From: Chloroflexota bacterium
Lineage (GTDB): Bacteria > Chloroflexota > Anaerolineae > Anaerolineales > Villigracilaceae
NCBI GenBank assembly: GCA_024434165.1
Contig: QMIW01000001.1
Location: forward strand, 62,001 to 126,000
Length of the DNA stretch: 64,000 nt
Reading direction: 5' to 3'
This document shows, in pieces, positions 50,308 through 61,281 of this stretch; position 1 is the first letter of the stretch, and every line of letters starts with the position of its first letter. Position numbers and translations under genes: made by a program. The notes beneath the pieces were generated by a model. It saw nothing but the letters and a program-made list of their open reading frames with translations, made no database searches and was not told the DNA's origin.

Positions 50308-50319
50308 GTTGGAGCATTG

Positions 50320-52767
50320 ATGACGAAACAAGTTAATCTTACGATCAATGGAAAACAAATCACCGTGCCGGATGGGACCCTGGTGGTGGATGCGGCGAAG
50401 ATGGCTGGCATTGACATCCCCGTGTTCTGCCATCACCCCAAACTGGAGCCGGTCGGCATGTGCCGCATGTGTCTCGTCGAGATCGGCAGACCCATGCTCG
50501 ACCGCAACACCGGTCAGGTGGTGATGGAGAACGGACAGCCCAAAATCCAGTTCATGCCCAAACTCGAAACCGCCTGTACCAACCGCGTTTCGGAAGGCAT
50601 GGTGGTGATGACCGTTTCGGACAAGGCAAAGGAAGGACAGCGCGGAACGGTGGAACTCCTGCTCACTTCGCACCCGCTGGATTGCCCGATCTGCGACAAG
50701 GGCGGCGAGTGCCCGCTTCAAAACCTGACGATGCAGTTTGGTCCCGGCAAAAGCCGCTTCATCTACGACGAGAAACTGCATCTCGAAAAGCAGGTTCCGC
50801 TCGGCGAGTTGATCTGGCTGGACCGCGAACGCTGCATCCAGTGCGCGCGCTGTATCCGCTTTCAGGATGAGATTGCAGGCGAAGCGGTGCTCGGTTTCGA
50901 CGAGCGCGGACGCAACACGCAGATCATCTCGCTCTCCGACCCCGGCTTCGACTCCGTGTTTTCCGGCAACACCACCGACATCTGTCCCGTCGGCGCGCTG
51001 ACCACCGCGGACTTCCGCTTTGGGGCGCGTCCCTGGGAACTGAAAGCGCAGGCGTCCATTTGTACGCAATGTCCCGTCGGGTGCAATACCACGCTCAACA
51101 CGCGGCGCGAAGCGAAGGCGGGCGGCGAGTTCGTGGTGAAGCGCGTCATGCCGCGCCAGAACGAGGAAGTCAACGAAATCTGGCTGTGCGACAAGGGACG
51201 CTTCGCCTATCACTACACGGAAAGCAAAAAACGATTGACCAGACCCCTCGTCCGCAAGGACGACAAACTTGCGCGCGCCTCATGGGATGCCGCAGCCAAA
51301 TTTGCCGCCGAGAAATTCTCCGCGAACAAAAAGGATTTCGTGGTGCTGGCTTCGGGCAGGCTTGCCAACGAAGACCTGTTCAACCTCAAGTCGCTGGCGG
51401 ATACGGTGGGCGGCAGAGCCATTCTGTATTCCGATATGGGCGGCGGCGAGCTGACCCGCCTGGTGGGCGTGGGCGCCGGGACGAACATCGGTACGATGGG
51501 CGCGGGGGATGCCATCCTGGTCATCGCTTCAGACTTGTATGAAGAGGCGCCCATCTGGTGGCTGCGCGTCAAGCAGGCGGCGGACCGCGGCGCGACGTTG
51601 ATCGTTGCCAACCCGCGCCAGACCAAACTGGATCGTTTTGCGAAGTACGCCATCCGCTATGCGTACGGCGATGAGGTGAAGACCGTTCACGATTTCGAAA
51701 AGAAGAGCAAAATCTCCGATGAATTTGCGAAGGCGAAGAACGCGCTCATTTTCTTCGGAAGCGAAGGCTTGGGCGTGAACGGCACGTCTGCGCTGGCTTC
51801 GGCTTGCGCGAACCTGTTGAAGGAAACGAATCACATCGGGCGCGCGAACAACGGCTTGATCGGCGTATGGCAGCGAGCCAACGACCAGGGCGCGTTCGAG
51901 ATCGGCTTTGAACCCGAAGAAGACCTGGCGAAGGCGCTCAAGGGCAAGGCGGTTTACATCGTGGGCGCGGACCCGGCAGGCGATGACCCAAACCTGGCAA
52001 AGGCGCTGAAGGGAGCCAGGTTCGTGGCGGTGCAGGATATTCTCGAAACCGCCACCGCCGAACTTGCGGATGTGGTCTTCCCCGCGCAGGCGTTTACCGA
52101 GCGCGAGGGCACGTTCGTCTCCGGCGAGCGCCGCGTGCAGCGCTTCTACGCGGCTGTGCCCCCAAAAGGCGACAGCAAACCGGACTTTGCAATCACCTCG
52201 ATGGTTGCCAAACAGATGGGCGTCATCCTCGAAGGGTCGTCGCCCTCGGTGGTGTTCGACATCATGGCGCATTCCATTGACGCCTTCAACGAATTGACCT
52301 ACGAGAAACTCGCCGAGGTGCGCGGTCAGTGGCCCATTGTGGGACGCGGCGACCTGTATTACGGCGGTACAACCTATGAGAATACGCAGGGCTTGGGCGT
52401 ACAACTCGTCCCGGCGGCTCAGGCTGGAGGAACGGTGCGCATCTCCAGGGTCAGAAAAGAAGCGGCTCTTCGTCCCAAAGAAAAGGAATTGCTGGCGGTG
52501 CCGGTCAACAAGTTGTATGACCTCGGCGTAACCGTGCAGACGACGGAACTCCTCAGCCGGCGCATTGGGGAGGCGCGCGTTGCGATGCACCCGGCGACGG
52601 CGAAGAAACTCAACGTGCAGGCGGGACAGGTTGTGAAGGTCAGTTTCGACGGCGTGACCGGCGAGGCGGCGGTGAAGATTGACGATACCGTTGCAACGGG
52701 CGTGGCGCTCCTGCCGCGCAGCATGGGAATCGCCATTCACGAACCGACTCTTGCGAAGGTGAAATAA
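50320..52767 (+). CDS. nuoG: NADH-quinone oxidoreductase subunit G
   Basis: 815 residues from the ATG at 50320 with GGAG six bases upstream. The N-terminal [2Fe-2S] domain (CHHPKLEPVGMCRMC) is followed by a His-Cys cluster region (HPLDCPICDKGGECPLQ), CIQCARCIRF and CTQCPVGC. Then comes a molybdopterin-oxidoreductase-like domain without the cofactor, as in all NuoG. It starts 12 bases after the frameshifted hicA. Confidence 0.95.
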   Translation: MTKQVNLTINGKQITVPDGTLVVDAAKMAGIDIPVFCHHPKLEPVGMCRMCLVEIGRPMLDRNTGQVVMENGQPKIQFMPKLETACTNRVSEGMVVMTVSDKAKEGQRGTVELLLTSHPLDCPICDKGGECPLQNLTMQFGPGKSRFIYDEKLHLEKQVPLGELIWLDRERCIQCARCIRFQDEIAGEAVLGFDERGRNTQIISLSDPGFDSVFSGNTTDICPVGALTTADFRFGARPWELKAQASICTQCPVGCNTTLNTRREAKAGGEFVVKRVMPRQNEEVNEIWLCDKGRFAYHYTESKKRLTRPLVRKDDKLARASWDAAAKFAAEKFSANKKDFVVLASGRLANEDLFNLKSLADTVGGRAILYSDMGGGELTRLVGVGAGTNIGTMGAGDAILVIASDLYEEAPIWWLRVKQAADRGATLIVANPRQTKLDRFAKYAIRYAYGDEVKTVHDFEKKSKISDEFAKAKNALIFFGSEGLGVNGTSALASACANLLKETNHIGRANNGLIGVWQRANDQGAFEIGFEPEEDLAKALKGKAVYIVGADPAGDDPNLAKALKGARFVAVQDILETATAELADVVFPAQAFTEREGTFVSGERRVQRFYAAVPPKGDSKPDFAITSMVAKQMGVILEGSSPSVVFDIMAHSIDAFNELTYEKLAEVRGQWPIVGRGDLYYGGTTYENTQGLGVQLVPAAQAGGTVRISRVRKEAALRPKEKELLAVPVNKLYDLGVTVQTTELLSRRIGEARVAMHPATAKKLNVQAGQVVKVSFDGVTGEAAVKIDDTVATGVALLPRSMGIAIHEPTLAKVK

Positions 52768-52768
52768 C

Positions 52769-53938
52769 ATGGATTGGACGATCTGGCTCGAATGGTTTTT
52801 GAAGGGACTGGTTTTGTGCCTGGCTCTGCTGACCGGGTTTGCCTACCTGACGTTGTATGAACGCCGCGCGCTGGCGCGCATTCAAATTCGCGTGGGTCCG
52901 AATCGCGCGGGACCCCAGGGGCTGCTCCAGCCGATTGCGGATGCGGTCAAACTGATCTTCAAAGAAGAACTGACCCCCGGCAAGGTGTACAAGGTTGTGT
53001 TTTTGCTTGCGCCGGTGTTGACGGTGGTGCCTTCGCTGATTATTGCGGCGGTCATTCCGCTTGGGACGTCGTTTCCATTGTTCGGGCGCGAGATCACGCT
53101 GTACGTTGCGGATTTGAACGTGGGCGTCCTGTACCTGACTTCGATTGCCTCCATTGCGGTGTACGGCATCGTGCTGGCGGGCTGGTCGAGCAATAACAAG
53201 TATGCGATGCTTGGCGGCATCCGCTCTTCGGCGCAGATGATCTCCTACGAGCTTTCGCTTGGTTTGTGCTTTGTGATCGCCATCATGCTGGGCAATTCGA
53301 TGAACCTGAACGAGATCGTGAACGCCCAGAAGGATATGTGGTTTGCGCTGATTCAACCGGCGGGCGCGCTGGTCTTTCTGATCGTGACGCTGGCGGAGGT
53401 GAACCGCGCCCCGTTCGACATGCCGGAAGCCGAGCAGGAATTGACCGCCGGGTATCACGCGGAATATTCGGGCATGAAGTTTGCGCTGTTCTTCATGGCG
53501 GAATACCAGAAGATGATCGTGATTTCGATGATCGCGGCGACGCTGTATTTCGGCGGCTACCGCGAGTTCTGGTTCCTGAAGGATACCTTCCTGAGCGTGG
53601 ATGCCATCTGGCGCATCGGTTCGTGGCAGTTCCAGGCGTGGTTCCTCGGACCGATCTACCTGCTGTTGAAAGTTGTTGTGCTGTTGTTCTTCATGATCTG
53701 GGTGCGCGCCACGTGGCCCCGCATCCGCTATGACCGGCTGATGGCGTTCGGCTGGAAGGTGCTGCTGCCGCTGTCGCTGGCGCTGGCGTTCATCACGGCG
53801 GTGGGGATTCTGCTGGCGCAGGAGTTGAAGAACCCCATGATTATTTGGGGTATTCCTGTCGCTTCGACCATTGGTGTTTTAGTGGCGGTTTCCTTTATTT
53901 ATGCCGATTTGAGGAGAAAATCTCATGGGCGTATTTGA
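52769..53938 (+). CDS. nuoH: NADH-quinone oxidoreductase subunit H
   Basis: 389 residues, eight membrane helices. Quinone-tunnel signatures are visible: [28 protein letters not shown] and [20 protein letters not shown] with the loop [19 protein letters not shown]. Links the peripheral arm to the proton-pumping arm. Overlaps nuoI by 14 bases. Confidence 0.96.
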   Translation: MDWTIWLEWFLKGLVLCLALLTGFAYLTLYERRALARIQIRVGPNRAGPQGLLQPIADAVKLIFKEELTPGKVYKVVFLLAPVLTVVPSLIIAAVIPLGTSFPLFGREITLYVADLNVGVLYLTSIASIAVYGIVLAGWSSNNKYAMLGGIRSSAQMISYELSLGLCFVIAIMLGNSMNLNEIVNAQKDMWFALIQPAGALVFLIVTLAEVNRAPFDMPEAEQELTAGYHAEYSGMKFALFFMAEYQKMIVISMIAATLYFGGYREFWFLKDTFLSVDAIWRIGSWQFQAWFLGPIYLLLKVVVLLFFMIWVRATWPRIRYDRLMAFGWKVLLPLSLALAFITAVGILLAQELKNPMIIWGIPVASTIGVLVAVSFIYADLRRKSHGRI

Positions 53939-54446
53939 TCCCATTATCGAACTTTCGAAGGGGCTCGGCGAGACCCTGCGGTCGTTCTGGCTCGAAAAGA
54001 CCGTCACGGTTCAGTACCCCGAAGAGAAGCGCCCCGTGCGTCCACGCTTCCGCGGACGTCATGTGTTGAAGCGCTACGAGAACGGTCTCGAAAAGTGCAT
54101 CGGCTGTTCGCTGTGCGCCGCCGCCTGCCCGGCGGATGCGATCTTCGTGGAAGCCTCGGAGAATACGGATGAAAAACGCTTCTCGCCCGGCGAGCGCTAT
54201 GCCTCGACCTACGAGATCAACATGCTGCGCTGCATCTATTGCGGTTTCTGCGAGGATGCGTGTCCGACCGAGGCGATCGTGCTGGGCGATAACTACGAAC
54301 TTTCCTTCTATGACCGCCGCGAGGCGATCTATACCAAGGAAATGCTGTTGGAGCCCGTCCCCTCCGAGCAGATGCTGACCCCGCGCAAGGTGGAGCCGGG
54401 TGTGTTCACCCGTTCTGTGCCGGAGATGAAGGATCCTGCGGATTAG
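53925..54446 (+). CDS. nuoI: NADH-quinone oxidoreductase subunit I
   Basis: 173 residues. Two 4Fe-4S motifs, [16 protein letters not shown] and [16 protein letters not shown], carry clusters N6a and N6b. N-terminal [14 protein letters not shown] is typical. Ends before a spacer of 158 bases filled with repeat elements. Confidence 0.95.
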   Translation: MGVFDPIIELSKGLGETLRSFWLEKTVTVQYPEEKRPVRPRFRGRHVLKRYENGLEKCIGCSLCAAACPADAIFVEASENTDEKRFSPGERYASTYEINMLRCIYCGFCEDACPTEAIVLGDNYELSFYDRREAIYTKEMLLEPVPSEQMLTPRKVEPGVFTRSVPEMKDPAD

Positions 54447-54461
54447 AGATTGGATGACTAG
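54445..54461. repeat. 17-base repeat AGAGATTGGATGACTAG (copy 1)
   Basis: Near-identical copies at 54546-54562 (AGAGATTAGATGACTGG) and 55430-55446 (AGACATTAGATGATTAG). Copies 1 and 2 flank the 90-base palindrome; copy 3 starts at the nuoK stop codon. Confidence 0.65.
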
Positions 54462-54547
54462 TGCCCAAACAACTTAAAAAGTGGAGGGGCAAAAGCGGTT
54501 GAAATTCACCGCTTTTGCCCTACACCTTCATGTTGTTTGAGTACTAG
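54458..54547. repeat. 90-base imperfect palindrome (MITE-like) between nuoI and nuoJ
   Basis: Terminal arms CTAGTGCCCAAACAAC (54458-54473) and GTTGTTTGAGTACTAG (54532-54547) match in 14 of 16 positions. An inner stem GGCAAAAGCGGT/ACCGCTTTTGCC is perfect. Flanked by AGAGATTRGATGA copies. Looks like a small non-autonomous element or a large hairpin in the operon transcript. Confidence 0.7.
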
Positions 54548-54566
54548 AGATTAGATGACTGGCACT

Positions 54567-54587
54567 ACTCTCTACTCTCTATTCTCT
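54567..54587 (+). repeat. Heptamer repeat ACTCTCT x3 before nuoJ
   Basis: ACTCTCT, ACTCTCT, ATTCTCT in perfect 7-base phase, ending 17 bases before the nuoJ start. The same heptamer is expanded before nuoL. Confidence 0.75.
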
Positions 54588-54604
54588 ACCAACTAAAGGT
54601 AATT

Positions 54605-55128
<524 letters not shown>

Positions 55129-55129
<1 letters not shown>

Positions 55130-55431
55130 TGGTCCTTGTTGATTATTATATTGTGTTATCGGCGATCCTGTTTGCCATCGGCGCGCTGGGCGTGCTCACA
55201 CGCCGCAACCCGCTCATCATTTTCATGTCCATCGAGTTGATGCTCAATGCCGCCAACCTTGCCTTTGTGGCCTTCGCCAGGGTCTACCAGACCTTCAGCG
55301 GACAGATCTTCGTCTTCTTCGTCATCGCGGTTGCCGCGGCGGAGGTGGCGGTGGGGCTGGCGCTGATCGTGGAAATTTTCAAGACGCGCAGGAACATCAA
55401 CATTGACGAGATGAATTCCTTGAAGGGATAG
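55129..55431 (+). CDS. nuoK: NADH-quinone oxidoreductase subunit K
   Basis: 100 residues, three helices. Conserved glutamates lie in [15 protein letters not shown] and [16 protein letters not shown], both on the proton path. Overlaps nuoJ by one base with AGGAGG upstream. Confidence 0.96.
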
Positions 55432-55479
55432 ACATTAGATGATTAGAGAGTAGCTGATCGGATAAATAGTGGAAATACC

Positions 55480-55535
55480 ACTCACCACTCACTATTCACT
55501 ATTCTCTACTCTCTACTCTCTACTTTCTACTCTCT
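55480..55535 (+). repeat. Heptamer repeat (8 units, consensus ACTCTCT) before nuoL
   Basis: Eight units in strict 7-base phase: ACTCACC, ACTCACT, ATTCACT, ATTCTCT, ACTCTCT, ACTCTCT, ACTTTCT, ACTCTCT. A complementary AGAGAGTAG lies at 55445-55453. The array ends just before the nuoL ribosome binding site (GGAG at 55536). Confidence 0.8.
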
Positions 55536-55545
55536 GGAGACTTCC

Positions 55546-57728
<2,183 letters not shown>

Positions 57729-57729
<1 letters not shown>

Positions 57730-57770
57730 TCAAAGGTCGAAAGTCAAAAGTCGGACTTTCGACCTTTGAC
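57729..57770. repeat. Perfect 17-bp inverted repeat between nuoL and nuoM
   Basis: GTCAAAGGTCGAAAGTC (57729-57745) pairs perfectly with 57754-57770 around an 8-base loop, beginning on the last base of the nuoL stop. No T-run follows, so it probably stabilises or processes mRNA rather than ending transcription. Confidence 0.8.
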
Positions 57771-57800
57771 CTGCGACGATCTCTCATTCGAGGACAGAAC

Positions 57801-59315
57801 ATGGAATTTCTTTTGCAACCTCTTACGATCCTGACCTTCCTGCCGCTGGCGGGCGTGCTTGTGATCCTGTTCCTGAATTCCGAACAGAAGACCGCCATCC
57901 GCTGGGTTGCGCTGGTCACTTCTCTCGTCACGTTCGGCGTTTCGCTGTGGGTGTTTTCGATGTTCGAATCGTTGAACCCCGACCTGCAGCTGGAAGCCAA
58001 ATATCCCTGGATTCAGGTGGCGGGATGGAACATCTACTACTACCTGGCGGTGGACGGTTTGAGCATCCTGCTCGTTCTGCTGACCGCCCTCCTCACCCCC
58101 ATTTCCATCCTCTCCACGTGGAGCGCCGTCGAAGAGCGCGTGAAGGATTTCATGCTCTTCTTCCTCCTGCTCGAAGTGGGCATGACCGGCGTCTTCCTCG
58201 CGCAGGATCTGTTCCTGTTCTACATCTTCTGGGAATTCACGCTCGTGCCGATGTACTTCCTCATCGGCATCTGGGGCGGACCGCGCCGCATCTATGCCGC
58301 CATCAAGTTCTTCCTCTACACCATGGCGGGCTCCATCCTGATGCTTTTGGCGATTCTCTTCCTCGGCATCAAGGCAAACACCTTCAACCTGCCCGACCTG
58401 CTCGTGCGCCTGCCGGATATTTACGCGCGCGGCGATATTTCCGCCGCGACCCAGATGCTGCTTTTCGTTGCCTTTGCCGCCGCCTTTGCCATCAAAGTCC
58501 CGATGTGGCCCCTGCACTCCTGGCTGCCCGACGCCCACGTGGAAGCGCCCACCGCCGGTTCGGTCATCCTAGCGGGTGTGCTGCTGAAGATGGGAACCTA
58601 CGGCTTCCTGCGCTTCAACATCCCGCTCTTCCCGGATGCCGCCATTCAAGCCGCCCCATGGATCGCGCTTCTCGCCACCATTGGCATTATCTACGGCGCT
58701 GCCGTCTCCTACGCCCAGGCAGACGTGAAAAAACTGGTCGCTTATTCCTCGGTAAGCCACCTCGGTTTCGTCATGCTCGGTCTGTTTGCGCTCAACGCTG
58801 AAGGCGTCTCCGGCGCGATTCTTCAGATGGTCAATCACGGGTTGAGCACCGGCGCGCTGTTTCTCCTCATCGGCATGATCTACGAACAGACTCACACCCG
58901 CGAGATCAAGGTCTATGGCGGGCTGTGGAAGATCACCCCGATCTTCGGCACCATCATGCTCATTGCCTCGCTCTCCTCGATGGGCTTGCCCGGTCTCAAC
59001 GGTTTCGTGGGCGAGTTCACCATCCTGCTCGGCGCGTTCGGCTCCGAAGCCATCGGCAGTCCCTGGTATGCCGGTCTCTCCGCGCTCGGCGTCATCATGG
59101 CGGCGGTCTACATCCTGTACATGTTCCAGAAAGTCTTCTTGGGACCCGCCGGTGAAGTCACGCACCATCACGAACTCAAGGACCTCAACTGGCGCGAAAT
59201 CCTCACCATGGTTCCGCTGATCGTCCTCATGTTCTGGATTGGCTTGTACCCCAAGCCCTTCTTCGATATTCTCGCCCCCGCGGTTGAGAAGTTGCTGTCC
59301 GCTTTACCTTTGTAA
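57801..59315 (+). CDS. nuoM: NADH-quinone oxidoreductase subunit M
   Basis: 504 residues, about 14 helices. Family core: FLFYIFWEFTLVPMYFLIGIWGG, KVPMWPLHSWLPDAHVEAPTAGSVILAGVLLKMGTYG and SSVSHLGFVMLGLFALN. Proton-pumping antiporter-like subunit. Confidence 0.96.
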   Translation: MEFLLQPLTILTFLPLAGVLVILFLNSEQKTAIRWVALVTSLVTFGVSLWVFSMFESLNPDLQLEAKYPWIQVAGWNIYYYLAVDGLSILLVLLTALLTPISILSTWSAVEERVKDFMLFFLLLEVGMTGVFLAQDLFLFYIFWEFTLVPMYFLIGIWGGPRRIYAAIKFFLYTMAGSILMLLAILFLGIKANTFNLPDLLVRLPDIYARGDISAATQMLLFVAFAAAFAIKVPMWPLHSWLPDAHVEAPTAGSVILAGVLLKMGTYGFLRFNIPLFPDAAIQAAPWIALLATIGIIYGAAVSYAQADVKKLVAYSSVSHLGFVMLGLFALNAEGVSGAILQMVNHGLSTGALFLLIGMIYEQTHTREIKVYGGLWKITPIFGTIMLIASLSSMGLPGLNGFVGEFTILLGAFGSEAIGSPWYAGLSALGVIMAAVYILYMFQKVFLGPAGEVTHHHELKDLNWREILTMVPLIVLMFWIGLYPKPFFDILAPAVEKLLSALPL

Positions 59316-59318
59316 GAG

Positions 59319-59364
59319 ACCATGGACGATAGACCATTGACCATGGTCTGCGGTCTGTCGTCCA
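59319..59364. repeat. Intergenic self-complementary repeat before nuoN, homologous to 12482-12530
   Basis: GACCATGG pairs with CCATGGTC (59341-59348), and TGGACGATAGACC (59323-59335) with GGTCTGTCGTCCA (59352-59364; 12 of 13). Word order and sequence match the repeat at 12.5 kb. Confidence 0.7.
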
Positions 59365-59386
59365 TCGTCAGAATTTCGGAGCGTTC

Positions 59387-60847
59387 ATGACGCCGCCTGT
59401 CAATTACCTCGACTTTTACACCCTCCTCCCATACCTCATTCTCACCGCGTGGGCGTGCCTGCTTTTGTTCGTGGATGCCTTCTTCATTCCGAAAACCAGC
59501 AAGGGCATTACGGCTTTCCTCGCCGCCGTTGGGCTTGCAGGCGCATTGGGATACTCCATCACCCAGGTCGGCATCCCGCCCGCCTCGGGTTTCAACCGCA
59601 TGGTCGCGCTGGATGGCTTCTCCACCTTTGCCGGCATCCTCCTGCTCGCCAGCGGATTGTTCGGCGTGGCGCTGGCTTATGGATACACCAAACGCATGGA
59701 CATCGAGCGGGGCGAATACTACACCCTCCTGCTGTTCAGCGTCTCCGGCATGATGCTCATGGCGCAGGCGACCGACCTCATCGTCATCTTCCTCGCGCTC
59801 GAACTGCTTTCCATCCCGCTTTACGTCCTCTCCGCCATCGCCCGCAAACTGGACTCGGAAGAATCCGGCGTCAAATACTTTCTGCTGGGCGCATTCGCCA
59901 GCGGATTTGTGGTGTACGGGACGGCGTTGATCTTCGGCGCGACGGGCACCACGAACCTTGCCCTCATCTTCGTCAAAGCCGCTTCCGGCGGGACCTCGAC
60001 CCTGCTCCTGACCATTGGGGCGGCGCTCCTGCTGGTGGGGTTTGGCTTCAAGGTCGCCGCCGTTCCCTTCCACATGTGGACTCCCGACGTCTATCAAGGC
60101 GCGCCGACGGCGGTCACTGCCTTCATGGCGGCGGGTGCAAAGATTGCGGGCTTCGTGGCGTTGTTCCGTGTGTTTACCACCGCTTTCCCGATCCTCGCCC
60201 CCGACCTGACGGATATTCTCTGGGTCATCTCCGCATTGACCATGATCGTCGGCAACGTCATCGCCATCTCGCAGACGAACATCAAGCGGATGCTGGCGTA
60301 CTCCGCCATTGCGCACGCGGGCTACATCCTCATGGCATTCGTGCCGTTCGGAAACAGCGCAGCCGCTCCGACGGCGGTTGCGGCTGGCTTGTTCTACCTC
60401 GTGGCGTACGCCGTCAGCAACTTTGGTTCGTGGGCTGTGGTCATCTCGCTCGAGAAAGCCGAAGGCAAGGGGCTCGAACTCGAAGATTATTCCGGTCTCG
60501 CAAGGAAATATCCCGCCCTCGCCGCCGCCATGACCGTCTTCATGCTTTCGCTCATCGGCTTCCCACCCACGCTTGGCATGGTGGGCAAGTTCTACCTCTT
60601 CCGCTCGGCGATTGCAGGCGGCTTCCCCGGTCTGGCTGTCATCGGCGTGGCGACGTCGCTGATCTCCGCGTACTACTACCTGCGCGTCGTGGTCAACATG
60701 TACATGAAGGAAGGCGACCCGGAAATCGAACGCGAACCCTGGCTTGGTTTCACCGCCGCGCTCACTGCGCTGGCTACGGTTGCCGTCAGTTTCGTCCCGC
60801 AATTTCTTTTCCTGCTCGCAAGCACGGCAGTCTTGAAGTCGTATTAG
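59387..60847 (+). CDS. nuoN: NADH-quinone oxidoreductase subunit N
   Basis: 486 residues, about 14 helices. Family core: LIVIFLALELLSIPLYVLSAIAR, KVAAVPFHMWTPDVYQGAPTAVTAFMAAGAK, NIKRMLAYSAIAHAGYILMA. Third antiporter-like subunit and last gene of the complex I operon. Confidence 0.96.
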   Translation: MTPPVNYLDFYTLLPYLILTAWACLLLFVDAFFIPKTSKGITAFLAAVGLAGALGYSITQVGIPPASGFNRMVALDGFSTFAGILLLASGLFGVALAYGYTKRMDIERGEYYTLLLFSVSGMMLMAQATDLIVIFLALELLSIPLYVLSAIARKLDSEESGVKYFLLGAFASGFVVYGTALIFGATGTTNLALIFVKAASGGTSTLLLTIGAALLLVGFGFKVAAVPFHMWTPDVYQGAPTAVTAFMAAGAKIAGFVALFRVFTTAFPILAPDLTDILWVISALTMIVGNVIAISQTNIKRMLAYSAIAHAGYILMAFVPFGNSAAAPTAVAAGLFYLVAYAVSNFGSWAVVISLEKAEGKGLELEDYSGLARKYPALAAAMTVFMLSLIGFPPTLGMVGKFYLFRSAIAGGFPGLAVIGVATSLISAYYYLRVVVNMYMKEGDPEIEREPWLGFTAALTALATVAVSFVPQFLFLLASTAVLKSY

Positions 60848-60862
60848 TGTAAATTCAAACGA

Positions 60863-60900
60863 AACAGACGGAGACGGTAAAGACACCGTCTCCGTCTGTT
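60863..60900 (+). terminator. Terminator hairpin at the end of the nuo operon
   Basis: A perfect 16-bp stem (AACAGACGGAGACGGT with its complement) and a 6-base loop, 15 bases after nuoN. The T-run is poor (TTGATTTAA), so termination may be partial. Confidence 0.75.
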
Positions 60901-61281
60901 GATTTAACCCTCACCTCATTCTGCCAGTTTTTTTTCTCGATGATAAGTCTGTAGAACGAGATACTATCTCGCTCATTTACGCAAACCCGCAGCCTTTCCC
61001 GGCGTTATAAAAGGAACGCCAAGTAACTAAACTCAAGTTGCCACCTTCCAATAGATTTTCTAGGTTCCCCGCCCAAAGCCCTCACCCTGCCCTCTCCCAT
61101 CGGGGGAGGGGGAAGCCATTCCAGAATATATAACCTTGTTTGGGGTGAGGGAAGCCTCTTGAAACCAAGGTAGCAACTCGGGTTAAGTAGTCGGTCGAAA
61201 TAAATTTTACAAAAACATGCTCTCGGCGGCTTGAGCGGGAATTTGTTTTCTAATGACTTACGACCGACCACTTAACGCGGG
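60901..61281. other. Intergenic region between nuoN and the HD-GYP gene
   Basis: No gene seen. Contains a GC-rich palindromic repeat at 61079-61151 and AT-rich stretches. The two flanking genes converge here. Confidence 0.6.
61079..61151. repeat. Palindromic intergenic repeat (CCCTCACCC...GGGTGAGGG)
   Basis: Outer arms CCCTCACCC (61079-61087) and GGGTGAGGG (61143-61151); inner CTCTCCC/GGGGGAG hairpin around 61091-61109. This word combination is common in dispersed intergenic repeats of bacteria; only one copy is in this window. Confidence 0.6.

Noticed and set aside
55480-55535. CRISPR-like array from the regular heptamers
   Set aside because: Units are 7 bases without spacers, and no cas gene is present anywhere in the window.
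59168-60886. 572-residue minus-strand open frame opposite nuoN
   Set aside because: Charged, low-complexity antisense shadow of nuoN in GC-rich DNA.
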